A stretch of DNA of 64,000 nt from Arion vulgaris (taxonomy: Eukaryota; Mollusca; Gastropoda; Stylommatophora; Arionidae). The notes under the pieces were generated by a model. It made no database searches. It had not been told where the DNA came from and saw only the letters and a list, made by a program, of their open reading frames with translations. The stretch's first letter is position 1; every line of letters begins with the position of its first letter. The stretch spans positions 36,766,428 through 36,830,427 of the forward strand of contig CM036761.1 in assembly GCA_020796225.1 (NCBI GenBank), written 5' to 3'. Below are positions 52,845 through 63,049 of this stretch, piece after piece. Made by a program: the position numbers and the translations under genes.

Positions 52845-53010
52845 GTCATCATCAGGTGCCGTGCCGGATGGCGTAGGCGATCATGGATCTCCACAAATCT
52901 CTGTCGTTGGTGTTTGCTATCAACTCAGATATTGACGCTCTACCATGCCATGAAGAGTCAGACTATCAAAATTCTCTCTCTCTCTGTCTTCCTCTGTCTC
53001 GTCTATCGTC
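52845..53010 (-). mobile_element. LINE-I group 3' fragment
   Basis: CATCATCAGGTGCCGTGCCG, GGCGATCATGGATCTCCACA, TTGGTGTTTGCTATCAACTC and CTACCATGCCATGAAGAGTC, then a TC-rich run. Closely parallel to 905-1080. Confidence 0.7.
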
Positions 53011-53195
53011 ATAATATCGTCAGTACACACATAAAAAAAAAGGTATAGAAAAGAGCTTCTCAGATACCCTCTGAATTTTATACAATCATGCTATACATAC
53101 TATTCCTTTAAGTTGCTTTTCTTGATAACAATATTTCTTTGGAAAAAAAACAACCTTTTATTTTAATTGTTCATTGTAACCCAATATTTGTTTCC

Positions 53196-53966
53196 CATAC
53201 TGAGCTCTGTGATAACACTATATAGCACATTGTCTCTGTGGTGTAGAAGTTAGGTGTTACCATACTGAGCTCTGTGATAACACTATAGCACATTGTCTCT
53301 GTGGTGTAAGTTAGGTGTTCCATACTGAGCTCTGTGATAACACTATATAGCACATTGTCTCTGTGGTATAGAAGTTAGGTGTTACCATACTGAGCTCTGT
53401 GATAACACTATATAGCACATTATCTCTGTGGTATAGAAGTTAGGTGTTATCATACTGAGCTCTGTGATAACACTATATAGCACATTGTCTCTGTGGTATA
53501 GAAGTTAGGTATTCCCATACTGAGCTCTGTGATAGCACTATATAGCACATTATCTCTGTGGTATAGCAGTTAGGTATTCCCATACTGAGCTCTGTGATAA
53601 CACTATATAGCACATTGTCTCTGTGGTGTAGAAGTTAGGTATTCCCATACTGAGCTCTGTGATAACACTATATAGCACATTGTCTCTGTGGTATAGAAGT
53701 TAGGTATTCCCATACTGAGCTATGTGATAACACTATATAGCACATTGTCTCTGTGGTATAGAAGTTAGGTATTCCCATACTGAGCTCTGTGATAGCACTA
53801 TATAGCACATTATCTCTGTGGTATAGCAGTTAGGTATTCCCATACTGAGCTCTGTGATAACACTATATAGCACATTGTCTCTGTGGTATAGAAGTTAGGT
53901 GTTACCATACTGAGCTCTGTGATAACACTATATAGCACATTGTCTCTGTGGTATAGAAGTTAGATG
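53196..53966 (+). repeat. 65-bp tandem array, 12 units, of a SINE head
   Basis: Units start at 53201, 53266, 53326 (5-bp shorter), 53391, then every 65 bp to 53911. Each contains TGAGCTCTGTGATAACACTA, TATAGCACATTGTCTCTGTG and GTATAGAAGTTAGG. The last part of the unit is an A-box-like Pol III segment. The final unit runs straight into a B box (ACCAGGTTCGTTCCC) and SINE body, so the unit is a SINE head plus its upstream flank. Confidence 0.92.
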
Positions 53967-54380
53967 CTCGTCTCTCTTGCCAAAGGTACCAGGTTCGTTC
54001 CCCCGTGGAGTCATCTGAATATTTTTCCAGAGATCTCTGATCTTAGTGTAGGTGAGATCGAGTTCCTAATCCTATCTGAGACGGAAGATAAAGCGTAGCT
54101 CCCGTGTTGAATTTGAGCATGTAAAAGAATCCGTAACAATTCAAAATCGAGAAGAGCAGGCTGGAAAGACGCTGCTCAGGCAAAATTCATTAGAAAAAGA
54201 TTAATAATAAAATTCATATAAAAATATTTTCATCATCTTCTAAATTACGTCGGGTATCCTCGCCGGTGCTACGGAGTTCCTGTACTGAAGCTGAGATCCT
54301 CCTATGTAAGAAAGAGATCGAAACACACATGGTTACTCACTGAAATGCATTGATGATCATCCAATCAATCAATAAATAGC
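53967..54380 (+). mobile_element. SINE body downstream of the 65-bp array
   Basis: CAGGTTCGTTCCCCCGTGGA, TTTTTCCAGAGATCTCTGAT, GATAAAGCGTAGCTCCCGTG and CTGGAAAGACGCTGCTCAGG form a SINE body not matching SINE-1 or -2. From about 54225 it is followed by the block shared with 1.9-2.17 kb (GGTGCTACGGAGTTCCTGTA). Confidence 0.6.
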
Positions 54381-55490
54381 ACATTGTTGTAAGCAATACT
54401 TATAACGACACACACCAGCAACAGCGACATAGCAACACTGTTATCACCTTGTAATACAATGAACAAAAAGAAGCGATTTGCTAGCTAGCACTAACTTGTT
54501 GTCATACATACATTAATCAATGTTCATTTCGTTTGACAAAATATGTGTCTTTGTACCTGGTTACGGTTGCACATGGACCCAATGAATGTATAGAAATTTC
54601 CGGATTAAGTGCTCATTAAAAAGTAAGCAACTTCATGATAGTAATTCTAAGCACCATTCCTCACGGGAAAAGAACTTTTACGAAATAATTAGATACTGTA
54701 ATTCTTCTATATTTCTGCATGCTTGTTTGTCCCTTCATTTGCATGAAATGAACATTCTTTTACCTGATCTGATTTTTCTCGATTAATTCTGTTTTTTGAC
54801 GCAGTCATCGCAAAAACGAAACAATTACTGTAGCAGTTCGAAACTGGATGATGGTTCTTTGTTAGAAGAAGTAAAAAAACGTAATCTCATTTCCGGTCCA
54901 AGAAACAAATTCAATCTAATCTCCATACAGAAGTGATAAAATTACATATGGAATAAGCCATGGGGCGATAATAAACCTACGGATCAAAGGAAGAAATGAA
55001 GTAATATAAAGTAAGATTATAAAATGATCACCGGTAGTGACATGAAACGAATAGATGCAGTATCCTTTATTGCCTTTTTCCCTTTCTCTATCTCTTTCCC
55101 TTTCACAAGCATTTTTGTTTAATTCCTCACAATTTTCTGGTGTAGGATTTCAGAAGGATAAAATCAAGAGAGATTAACAATAAATATTTTTATTTTATAC
55201 TTGACAGTTTAAATGTATCATGATAGATGTAAAAGTCAGAATGCATTTGAAAATTGTTATCCAGTGTTGAGAGTAAATGTTTTATCAGTAGAGTGGTACA
55301 TTATGCATCAGTTTCTCGCGTAGTGAGAGAAATATGGAAGCTTTAATCTCCATTAGTTCTACATTTTAGTTGGTTAGACAGTTGAAAACATGCGTGCACT
55401 GTAAAGGATTTTTTGTCGGTTTTTTTACAAATCGTAATAATAGAAGTGCCGAGCAGTACAATAGTTGCAGAGCTGGTTTTGTGGGAGAGG
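54381..55490. other. No recognisable gene
   Basis: AT-rich. A 66-codon plus frame at 54586-54786 shows no domain. Confidence 0.4.
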
Positions 55491-55890
55491 GTATATGTAG
55501 ATAAGTGATTATGCGGTTGTGCTTGCGTTCAAAAAGTCGTAGGTTCCAGTGGCGGCTCGTGCTCATTTTTGTTGGTGAGGCCAGACAAAAATTTTCGGAA
55601 AAATCATGGTTTTGGGTTAGGTTATATTTTAATTTATTACGTAAGTACACGTTACAATTTATTTTTAGTGGGGTCCGGCCCCAATGGCCCTTAATGACGA
55701 GCCGCCACTGGTAGGTTCGATTCCGAATCATGCTGTTCTGTTTATGAGTGTATTATTTTATATAGAAAATTTTAAGGTTGTTGTTGGAGCTACGGAGCTC
55801 ATGCATTGTGTAATACTCTCGGTACTCGGAATGACATTTCTGCAGAGAGGGACATAACTGTATAGGGAAACCTGTAGCTAAGTGGGTAGC
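55491..55890 (+). mobile_element. SINE-1 copy split by MITE-A
   Basis: The head GTATATGTAGATAAGTGATT runs to AAAAAGTCGTAGGTTC, then a 164-bp MITE, then GTAGGTTCGATTCCGAATCA resumes the B box. The body continues TGGAGCTACGGAGCTCATGC to CTGCAGAGAGGGACATAACT. The MITE entered between the A box and the B box of the Pol III promoter. Confidence 0.88.
55547..55710 (-). mobile_element. MITE-A copy 4 (hAT-type)
   Basis: 164 bp from CAGTGGCGGCTCGTGCTCAT to TGACGAGCCGCCACTG, with perfect 14-bp terminal inverted repeats. Exact 8-bp duplication GTAGGTTC at 55539-55546 and 55711-55718. Reverse orientation relative to copies 1 and 3. Confidence 0.95.
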
Positions 55891-56150
55891 TGTAGCTAAG
55901 TGGCTGAGCCGGTTTGCTTGTGTTCCAAAGATCACGAGTTCGATTCCTAACTATGCTGTTCTGTTCACAATTGCATTTTTTTTTCCAGATGCAATCCTAT
56001 TATTTTCATGCAGGAGCTATGGAGTTCGTACTTTCTGTAATACTTGCGGTAAGGGGCGTACCATACCTGAGGACAAGAACCGTGCAAAATGAAGACCGCT
56101 GATGTAATGAAGTCAATGCTTTGTTTTTAAATAAACCCTTTTAGAGATGT
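55876..56150 (+). mobile_element. SINE-1 copy, second in tandem
   Basis: A short duplicated head start (GTAGCTAAGTGGGTAGCTGT), then GAGTTCGATTCCTAACTATG as B box, GGAGCTATGGAGTTCGTACT, TAATGAAGTCAATGCTTTGT, ending ACCCTTTTAG. It directly follows the previous SINE-1. Confidence 0.85.
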
Positions 56151-56179
56151 TAGTGGTCATGTGATTGAAAAACTAACTT

Positions 56180-57265
56180 AACCAAATGGTTAGAGAGCTA
56201 AAATAATTTAGTATTAAAGTGTTAGTATATTGGTTATAGTTACCTTGTGATTAAAGTGTTAGTATGGTAGTTAGAGTTGCCTAGTGGTTAGAGTGTTAGT
56301 ATATTATTTGGAGTTGTCTTGTGGTTAGAATTTTAGTATATTAATTAGAGGTATTTGTGGTTAAAGTGTTAGTATAGTAGAATTATATTAGTTAGTGTTG
56401 TCTAGTGGTTATAGTGTTAGTAGTTAGTGTTGTCTAGTGGTTATAGTGTTAGTAGTTAGTTTTGTCTAGTGGTTATAGTGTTAGTAGTTAGTGTTGTCTA
56501 GTGGTTATAGTGTTAGTAGTTAGAGTTGTCTAGTGGTTATAGTGTTAGTAGTTAGTGTTGTCTAGTGGTTATAGTGTTAGTAGTTAGTGTTGTCTAGTGG
56601 TTATAGTGTTAGTAGTTAGTGTTGTCTAGTGGTTATAGTGTTAGTAGTTAGATTTGTCTAGTGGCTATAGTGTTAGTAGTTAGTGTTGTCTAGTGGTTAT
56701 AGTGTTAGTAGTTAGTGTTGTCTAGTGGTTATAGTGTTAGTAGTTAGTTTTGTCTAGTGGTTATAGTGTTAGTAGTTAGTGTTGTCTAGTGGTTATAGTG
56801 TTAGTAGTTAGAGTTGTCTAGTGGTTATAGTGTTAGTAGTTAGTGTTGTCTAGTGGTTATAGTGTTAGTAGTTAGAGTTGTCTAGTGGTTATAGTGTTAG
56901 TAGTTAGTGTTGTCTAGTGGTTATAGTGTTAGTAGTTAGATTTGTCTAGTGGCTATAGTGTTAGTAGTTAGTGTTGTCTAGTGGTTATAGTGTTAGTAGT
57001 TAGTTGCAGTGGTTACAGTGTTAGTAGTTAGATTTGTCTAGTGGTTATAGTGTTAGTAGTTAGATTTGTCTAGTGGTTACAGTGTTAGTATAATAGAGCT
57101 GTCTTCTGGTTATAGTGTTAGTAGTTAGATTTGTCTTGTGGCTATAGTGTTAGTAGTTAGTGTTGTCTAGTGGTTATAGTGTTAGTAGTTAGTGTTGTCT
57201 AGTGGTTATAGTATTAGTATAATAGAGCTGTCTTGGGGTTATAGTGTTAGTAGTTGGATTTGTCT
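56180..57265 (+). repeat. 32-bp tandem array, ~27 units, A-box-like
   Basis: The core unit TAGTTAGTGTTGTCTAGTGG then TTATAGTGTTAG repeats every 32 bp between about 56390 and 57000. More diverged, longer units lie at both ends (56190-56380 and 57000-57265). GTCTAGTGGTTATAGTGTTA resembles a tRNA A-box region. Variants TTAGATTTG and TTAGAGTTG recur in patterns. Confidence 0.92.
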
Positions 57266-57394
57266 AGTGGGTTAGAAAGCTATAGCAGTTAAATGGTTAG
57301 AGCAATGGCTTAGTTGAGTATTTAACAAGCTGGTATAGTAAAAACACTATCAAGTCAGCGTAGTTAAATATTCAGAGAAATGGAGTCGCTAAGT

Positions 57395-57570
57395 GGCTAT
57401 TATAAGCTGACGCCGGCCACATTTCCTTCCTAATTGCTTCTCTGGGACCCAACTGAAACTTGGTCGACCTCAGAGCCGTTGCGGTCAAAATATGTTCCAC
57501 GCCACTGGGAAATTGAGCCCAGACCATGAGTCTAAGACACAAGTGCACTAACTATAACGCTCATTCGGTT
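57395..57570 (-). mobile_element. tRNA-like SINE, another family
   Basis: On the minus strand the head GAGCGTTATAGTTAGTGCAC (A-box-like) and TGGGCTCAATTTCCC (B-box-like), body ACGGCTCTGAGGTCGACCAA and GTTGGGTCCCAGAGAAGCAA. It meets the 32-bp array nearly head to tail. Confidence 0.55.
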
Positions 57571-57746
57571 CTCAATATTGAAACACTACACAACTGAAGT
57601 CTTACAATAAATTGAACTACTACATAAGATGTTATTATATTACTTAACAATTTTTACAAGAAAAATGGAGAATAAATAATTATTGAGAAAGAAGAAGATA
57701 TTGCTGATATTAATAATAAATAAATAAAATAGATTCAATTAAAAAT

Positions 57747-58005
57747 CGCACTTGCGGTGCCAGACCCGGAAAAGAAGCAAGGAATAGTGTCACTGTGATC
57801 TACACAGCATGTCGTAAGAGGCGACTGATGTAGAATCTACGGAAGCTACTTTAGTAATTAAAAAGCATTGCAGAAAACGGATGTGCTGGCCTACTTGTAG
57901 GCGTATAACTGGCACAACGTACAATCGTTCTTATGCTCAGATCACATACAAATCACACAGGGTGATTAACAAGTGGTCGATATGAAGCGTTCGTCGAAGA
58001 AGAAG
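57747..58005 (+). mobile_element. SINE-4 full-length copy with target duplication
   Basis: CGCACTTGCGGTGCCAGACC, AATAGTGTCACTGTGATCTA, core GCATGTCGTAAGAGGCGACT, GATGTGCTGGCCTACTTGTA and ACAAGTGGTCGATATGAAGC, ending AAGAAGAAG. The 10-bp duplication AATTAAAAAT is at 57737-57746 and 58006-58015. Confidence 0.9.
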
Positions 58006-58015
58006 AATTAAAAAT

Positions 58016-58768
58016 AAAATTAGAAACAGAAAACATTAATCCTATATTTCTATCCCTAATATTTTCAACTTTTATCTTGACTGGATAATGTTTCTGTCAT
58101 CACATCCAAGATTGAGTGCACAAATTAGAAGCCACTAACACAAAATGGGATCTAACTTGTGCGTGAGATCAACTGCAAATTCATATGGGGGGAAAAAACC
58201 TGCAACTTTTCTTCTAAACGAATCAATAATCTATTTTCAAATGTAACGTTTATTTCTTCCATCGTTGTTGATACAATGTTGCACTGTCCTTAATTCTAGA
58301 TCATAAATTCTCATAGAAGATCAACAACTCGTATGGAATATTATCAAGAATAGAAAATGATTTTAATGTATAGCATTAAAAGCTGGAGATTTACTTTAAT
58401 ATTAATCTCTTCATCAGAGATGTATTGCAACAATATTGCATGATCTAACCGAAGGAAATAATTAGGGGTTGCAAACAACAAAATGGGTATAATTCGTAAA
58501 ATCGGGAAGAATGGGACCAGTTTTTATTTTTGTTTTGTATCCTTTGTTATAGCATTGATTTTGGTGTAACAGAATAAATGAAAGCTAGCTGCTGTTTATT
58601 ACCATTTGTTTTTGAGCCCTTATCGAAGGACAATTGCGTCTGTAGATTAATAAGAAAGTTGGTGAACAAAGGGGATGTGACACGCAACAATAAGAACAAA
58701 GAGGTTAGGAAATTATACTTTGGTAGAAATTGAAGGAAATATATTGATAGCTTAATGCAACGTAGTAT
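58016..58768. other. No recognisable gene
   Basis: AT-rich. Nothing shared with the rest of the window and no supported frame. Confidence 0.45.
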
Positions 58769-59025
58769 TCTTCGACGAACGCTCCATATCGATAACTTAC
58801 AAACTACTCTTTGTGATTTGTATGTGATTCGAGCCTACAAGCGATTGTATGTTGTGTCAGTTTGCATCTACAAGTAGGCCAGCACATCCGATTTCTGCGA
58901 AATTTTTTATTTACTAGGGTAGCTTCTCCAGGTCCTACATCAGTCGCCTCTTACACCATGTCTTGTAGGTCGCAGTGTTACTATTCTTTGCTCCAATTAC
59001 GAGCTCCAGCAACACACGAGCGAAT
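58769..59025 (-). mobile_element. SINE-4 copy
   Basis: ATTCTTCGACGAACGCTCCA, CTCTTTGTGATTTGTATGTG, AGGCCAGCACATCCGATTTC, core CGCCTCTTACACCATGTCTT (one change), then GAGCTCCAGCAACACACGAG. Near full length with a weak tail. Confidence 0.85.
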
Positions 59026-59034
59026 GCAACGTAA

Positions 59035-59400
59035 TAATTGTACTCTCTCGTACCGTTATACGTTACATTGAGCATGCAATTTTTCCATAACGCTCTATCC
59101 TGGGCAATTCTTTCAATCCTCTCTATCGAAGGGAGTCAGACAGTTCTTGCTTCTCTCATTTAGGTTCTTTTCAGGTTTTTTCTAGAGCGCTTTTTTTCTT
59201 GAACCGTTTAGCTCCCAATTCAATGCCTGCATTGTGGTTGTTTGATCATTTCTTCTTAGAGTGTGCAGGTAACATAGCTTCATCTTCTAAGTCTTGTAAC
59301 AGCTGTTACTAATGATTGACCGGAGAGTTTTATGATTTCATCAACTCTTCTAAATTTGTCCCATTTTATAATCAATATTTTTTTACAGAGATGGTCAAAT
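59035..59400 (-). mobile_element. LINE-B group 3' end, decayed
   Basis: TCTCGTACCGTTATACGTTA, TAACGCTCTATCCTGGGCAA, TTTCTTGAACCGTTTAGCTC and TTTGATCATTTCTTCTTAGA follow the complement of the LCNV-ending LINE. Several indels; no long frame. Confidence 0.75.
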
Positions 59401-59790
59401 GCATTGAATTTGCTTTCCATATCTTTACTCTTTTTCCAACTCAAGCTGGTATATGTTAAATTTGAGACAACATTGGAATATAAAATTAATAATTTAGTTT
59501 TAAATCAACATAACTTGAAGTTTGTTATTGTCTTGATGTTGCCTTGACAATTCATAACATTGTTTTTTTTTGCGGGCATCTAACTATCAGCCAAAATTGC
59601 TACCCTAAATAAGTGAACTGTTCTGTTATTTTTACCATTTTGGATTTCAGAGGGATGTCTGTCATAGGTTTCTTCATTATAATTGTCTTATAGCAAGTAA
59701 ACTTTCTGCAATTCAACACATGAATAGCGGTTAATAAACTTTTACAGTGAAATAAAGTATCTAAAGATTAAGCTAGTCATGCGTTTACAA
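59401..59790. other. No recognisable gene
   Basis: AT-rich spacer between a LINE fragment and a SINE-4 copy. Confidence 0.45.
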
Positions 59791-60051
59791 TTCTTCTTCT
59801 TCTTCGAGCGCTCCATTTCGAACACTTGTTAACCACTCTTTGCGATTTGTATGTGATCTGAGCCTAAGAGCGATTGTACGTTGTGCCAGTTATGCGCCAA
59901 TAAGTAGACCAGCACATACGATTTCTGCGATGCTTTTTATTTACTAGAGTAGCTACCTAGGTCCTACATCAGTCGCCTCTTACGACATGCCTTGTAGGTT
60001 GCAGTGATACTATTCTTTGCTTCCCTTGCGGGCTCCGGCACCATGCGGACG
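59791..60051 (-). mobile_element. SINE-4 full-length copy
   Basis: TTCTTCTTCTTCGAGCGCTC to GGGCTCCGGCACCATGCGGA on the plus strand, including AGACCAGCACATACGATTTC and core complement CGCCTCTTACGACATGCCTT. Flanks GCGTTTACAA (59781-59790) and GCGTTCACAA (60052-60061) are a 10-bp duplication with one mismatch. Confidence 0.9.
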
Positions 60052-60099
60052 GCGTTCACAATGAATACTGGCTGTAATATTTACTTAAAGCATTATATA

Positions 60100-60114
60100 T
60101 TACCACTACTACTT

Positions 60115-60145
<31 letters not shown>

Positions 60146-60190
60146 AGCTGCTTCTACTGCTATTAATAATAATAATAATAATAATAATTC
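60100..60190. repeat. (TAC)n and (TAA)n microsatellite
   Basis: Runs of ACTACTACTACT then AATAATAATAAT, the latter merging with the LINE-B tail that follows. Confidence 0.95.
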
Positions 60191-60450
60191 CTCTCGTACC
60201 GTTATACGTTACATAGGGCCTGCAAGTAATTCCTCCATACCGCTCTATCCTGGGCAACTCGCTCAATCTCTTCCATGGAACTGAGACCGAAATTTCCTGC
60301 CTCACTCAGCAAAGTTCGTTTCAGGGTCTCCTTAGGTCGACTTCTCTTTCTTGAACCATTTGCATCCCACTTCAATGCCTGCTTTGATATTCGTTGATCA
60401 TTTCTCCTCAAGGTGTGCACAACATATCTCCATCTTCTCTTTCTTATAAC
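60188..60450 (-). mobile_element. LINE-B group 3' end, best preserved
   Basis: Minus-strand open frame to ALCNV*: RKRRWRYVVHTLRRNDQR, QALKWDANGSRKRSRPKETL, KRTLLSEAGNFGLSSMEEIE and AVWRNYLQALCNV, followed by ACGGTACGAGAGGAATTATT, the tail. The 5' side runs into a compound trinucleotide repeat instead of more LINE, so the copy is 5'-truncated. Confidence 0.88.
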
Positions 60451-60612
60451 ATCTACTGCTATTGCTACTACGAATTCTACTACTACCACCACTGCTACCA
60501 CCGCTACTACAACTGTCACAACCAATATATTCTACCATCATCCCCGCTGCTAATTTTACTACTAATACTGCTACTACTACTACTAATACTACTATTACTA
60601 CAACTACTAAAC
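60451..60612. repeat. Compound (TAC)/(CAC) trinucleotide repeat
   Basis: Interrupted CTACTACTACTAATACTACT-type sequence. Long V-rich and T-rich frames on the two strands are simple-repeat translations. Confidence 0.9.
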
Positions 60613-60959
60613 AGAAATTTCCCATCTTTCATTTGCTCTGTGGGTTCCAGTAAAATGTAAACCTGGTACGGCATGATACGTTTTCTTGAGGCTGTTTACA
60701 CTCCATCGTCACTTTCACTATCTATTCTACGTCATTGCTGTCCAACCAATTTTGTATACCGGGCGGGGCGCACTTGACTGATGGTTGGGAATACGCGGGC
60801 GCCATGAGATAGTTGTAATAATAAACAAACAATAATAATAGAAATACAATAATATTAATAGTACTATTAATTTTAAAAAAGTAAAAATAGATTAAAACTT
60901 AATCTTGTCTTAGAATACTAACGTTTAATTAAAAGAAAATTGTGCTTACATATTATATA

Positions 60960-61235
60960 ATTAGCGGAGAAATTTGGTGGGTTGGGCATGTCTGTTGTAA
61001 GCTAAATTGGAGATTGGATGGAACAGCTCTCTGATGGATAGCGGGTCGCAAAAGAAAGACTGGACGTCCAAAGAAAACAATGGAAATGAAAAGCTGGAAA
61101 AAGTTTTGAAAGATTGTTGCCTGACGTTGGAAACAATGAAAAGAACAAGACAGAACAGAAACAATGACAATTATTTTTGGAAGATGAATATGTGTCAAAC
61201 GGGACACTAAGAGGATATAGATGTATCTCTTAAAA
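60960..61235 (+). mobile_element. LINE 3' fragment (group J)
   Basis: AAATTTGGTGGGTTGGGCAT matches a WVGHV-type block, and the DNA near 61050 reads KRKTGRPKKTMEMKSWKKF in one frame, the usual basic GRPKKT motif of LINE C termini. Then LKDCCLTLETMKRTRQNR appears in another frame. Frameshifted and non-functional. Confidence 0.65.
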
Positions 61236-62141
61236 ATTAAAAAAATGCTTATAATATTGACAAACACGAGATAAAAGTAACAGAAGAAAACAGGCTAAAA
61301 ACATAATAACAGAATGTTGTATTTAAAAAAACCAAAACTATCGCCATAAACTTTGATAATTGCATTACTTTCTTGATGTAATTCATAACACTAATATTAA
61401 TAACCATCACCATCTAGTAGCTGGTTTTTCTGCACAACGTTTCTACCGTAACGATTCCTCTCGTGTTACACACCAGATGTTCTGTCTCTTATATTATCTT
61501 AGGTTATGTTTTGCGATCGACGTTATGGCTTATTGAGAATTTCAATGCGTGCTCTGTCCTCCGCTGCAGCAGCCATCCCAAAGTAGACTTGCTCATTATA
61601 CTCATGATAAGTTGATTAATATATCTTATCTCTCTACCACGAAGAAAACACTGTCTGGCATTTCCAAATTTTACACCCAACTCTCGCACTCGTTCCAATG
61701 CCTGAGACGACCCAAAATCACATAAATTAGAGCGTATCGCATTGATGATATCGGCCCTGTAAACACTTGTACTTTAACCCGCTTGAGTCGGGGCATTGTT
61801 TGCAAGCACGTTCGTTACCCTGCACTTCTGCATGTCCAGGTGTGTACAGTCAAGTCAGTGTCTTGAGATGTGATCTCCGAATGCTGTCTACTCATTTCGC
61901 GCGCAGACTCTGTCTTTGTTGATAGCATGCACATGGCATATATCGCATTCATCATCCGAGTCCCTCAGTGAGACCCATTCTATGAAGGTGTGCTCTGAGA
62001 CAGCAGTGTCCCGTTCAAAGTTTGAAGACTAGGGTCTGCGCTTTTCAATGAAACTCACAAAAATGGGGAAAGCCTTTTAAAAAAGTAATAAATTAGAAAT
62101 CATGTAGATGTGTGCTGGGTAAAACAGACATAATGGAGAAC
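61236..62141. other. No recognisable gene
   Basis: Mixed composition, with somewhat higher GC between 61740 and 62000. No domain-bearing frame and no match to other families in the window. Confidence 0.4.
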
Positions 62142-62143
62142 TA

Positions 62144-62400
62144 CAGGGTGTTCAAGATAAATGCAGCCCCATTGACAACTCGAAAGTTCCCAGTTACACA
62201 GTGAGTGGTGTCCATTTACTATTTAAACCGGTTCTGTCTAGCTTGTTCTACGTCACATTTGTTCATCGCCCCTTCCGCACTACAATTACATACCGTCACA
62301 CAACCTTGACCTATACTACGTCATAACTGAATCTTCTCATTTTCATAAATATATGCTAGATTAACTCCATTCACAGGCTGCTTTTATCTTGAACACCCTG
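62144..62400. mobile_element. mariner/Tc1-type MITE
   Basis: 257 bp flanked by TA on both sides (62142-62143, 62401-62402). The left terminus CAGGGTGTTCAAGATAAATG then CAGCC, and the right terminus is its reverse complement except for one base (ATAAAAG against ATAAATG). Inverted repeats of about 25 bp and TA duplications are typical of the Tc1/mariner superfamily. No transposase frame. Confidence 0.9.
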
Positions 62401-62451
62401 TAGATAAAGACACCTATGTCTTTTTATATGATTATTTTATTCAAATATTTT

Positions 62452-62500
62452 GACGGTCTCTATAGCTGAATGGTTAAGTCCTTGCGTTCAGTATCCATAT
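62452..62500 (+). mobile_element. SINE-1 head fragment
   Basis: ACGGTCTCTATAGCTGAATG then GTTAAGTCCTTGCGTTCAG is the first ~45 bp of the SINE-1 head. Nothing of the body follows. Confidence 0.55.
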
Positions 62501-63049
62501 TATACTTGGTCTTCCTCTTGTGTGCATTCCCGGAATACTTTCTTCCATAACTATCATTTCTAAAACTTCTTGTCTCTTTTTGGGTCAAAAATACTTCCAT
62601 TTTCTTAATCTTACTTGTCTGATCAACCAGTTCTCTTTCATTCTGAATTCTTGTTGTAAACATATGTTTGTTAGCCACTCTGTAAATTAAATTTCTAGAA
62701 CTATTCTGTAACATTTATATTCGAAAGCACTTAACGTGTTTTCCAGTTGATTTCCTAAATGACCAAATATCTCACCAATATGTTGCCTCTGGGAATATGT
62801 ATGCTATTAGTATTCTGCTTGTTGCAGTTGTGTCTGTTCCACTGCATAAAGAATAGTATTGTTTAAATGAATAACAGAAAATATTAATATTTACAACAGA
62901 CTGTTTACAAATAAATATGAACAGACTATGAATCTAAGCAAGTAAGAGATCGTAATGTTTTAGTATTAACGAGATACAATTCATAAATTCATGTTTCACA
63001 TCAAAGAATTTTGGGAAAAAACTGTACAACAACAAAATATATGTTGGAA
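62501..63049. other. Possible LINE-like remnant, otherwise nothing
   Basis: The minus frame 62460-62714 contains LIYRVANKHMFTTRIQNERE and SYGRKYSGNAHKRKTKYNMD. It could be a decayed LINE C terminus by its basic composition, but no defining motif is left. Confidence 0.3.
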
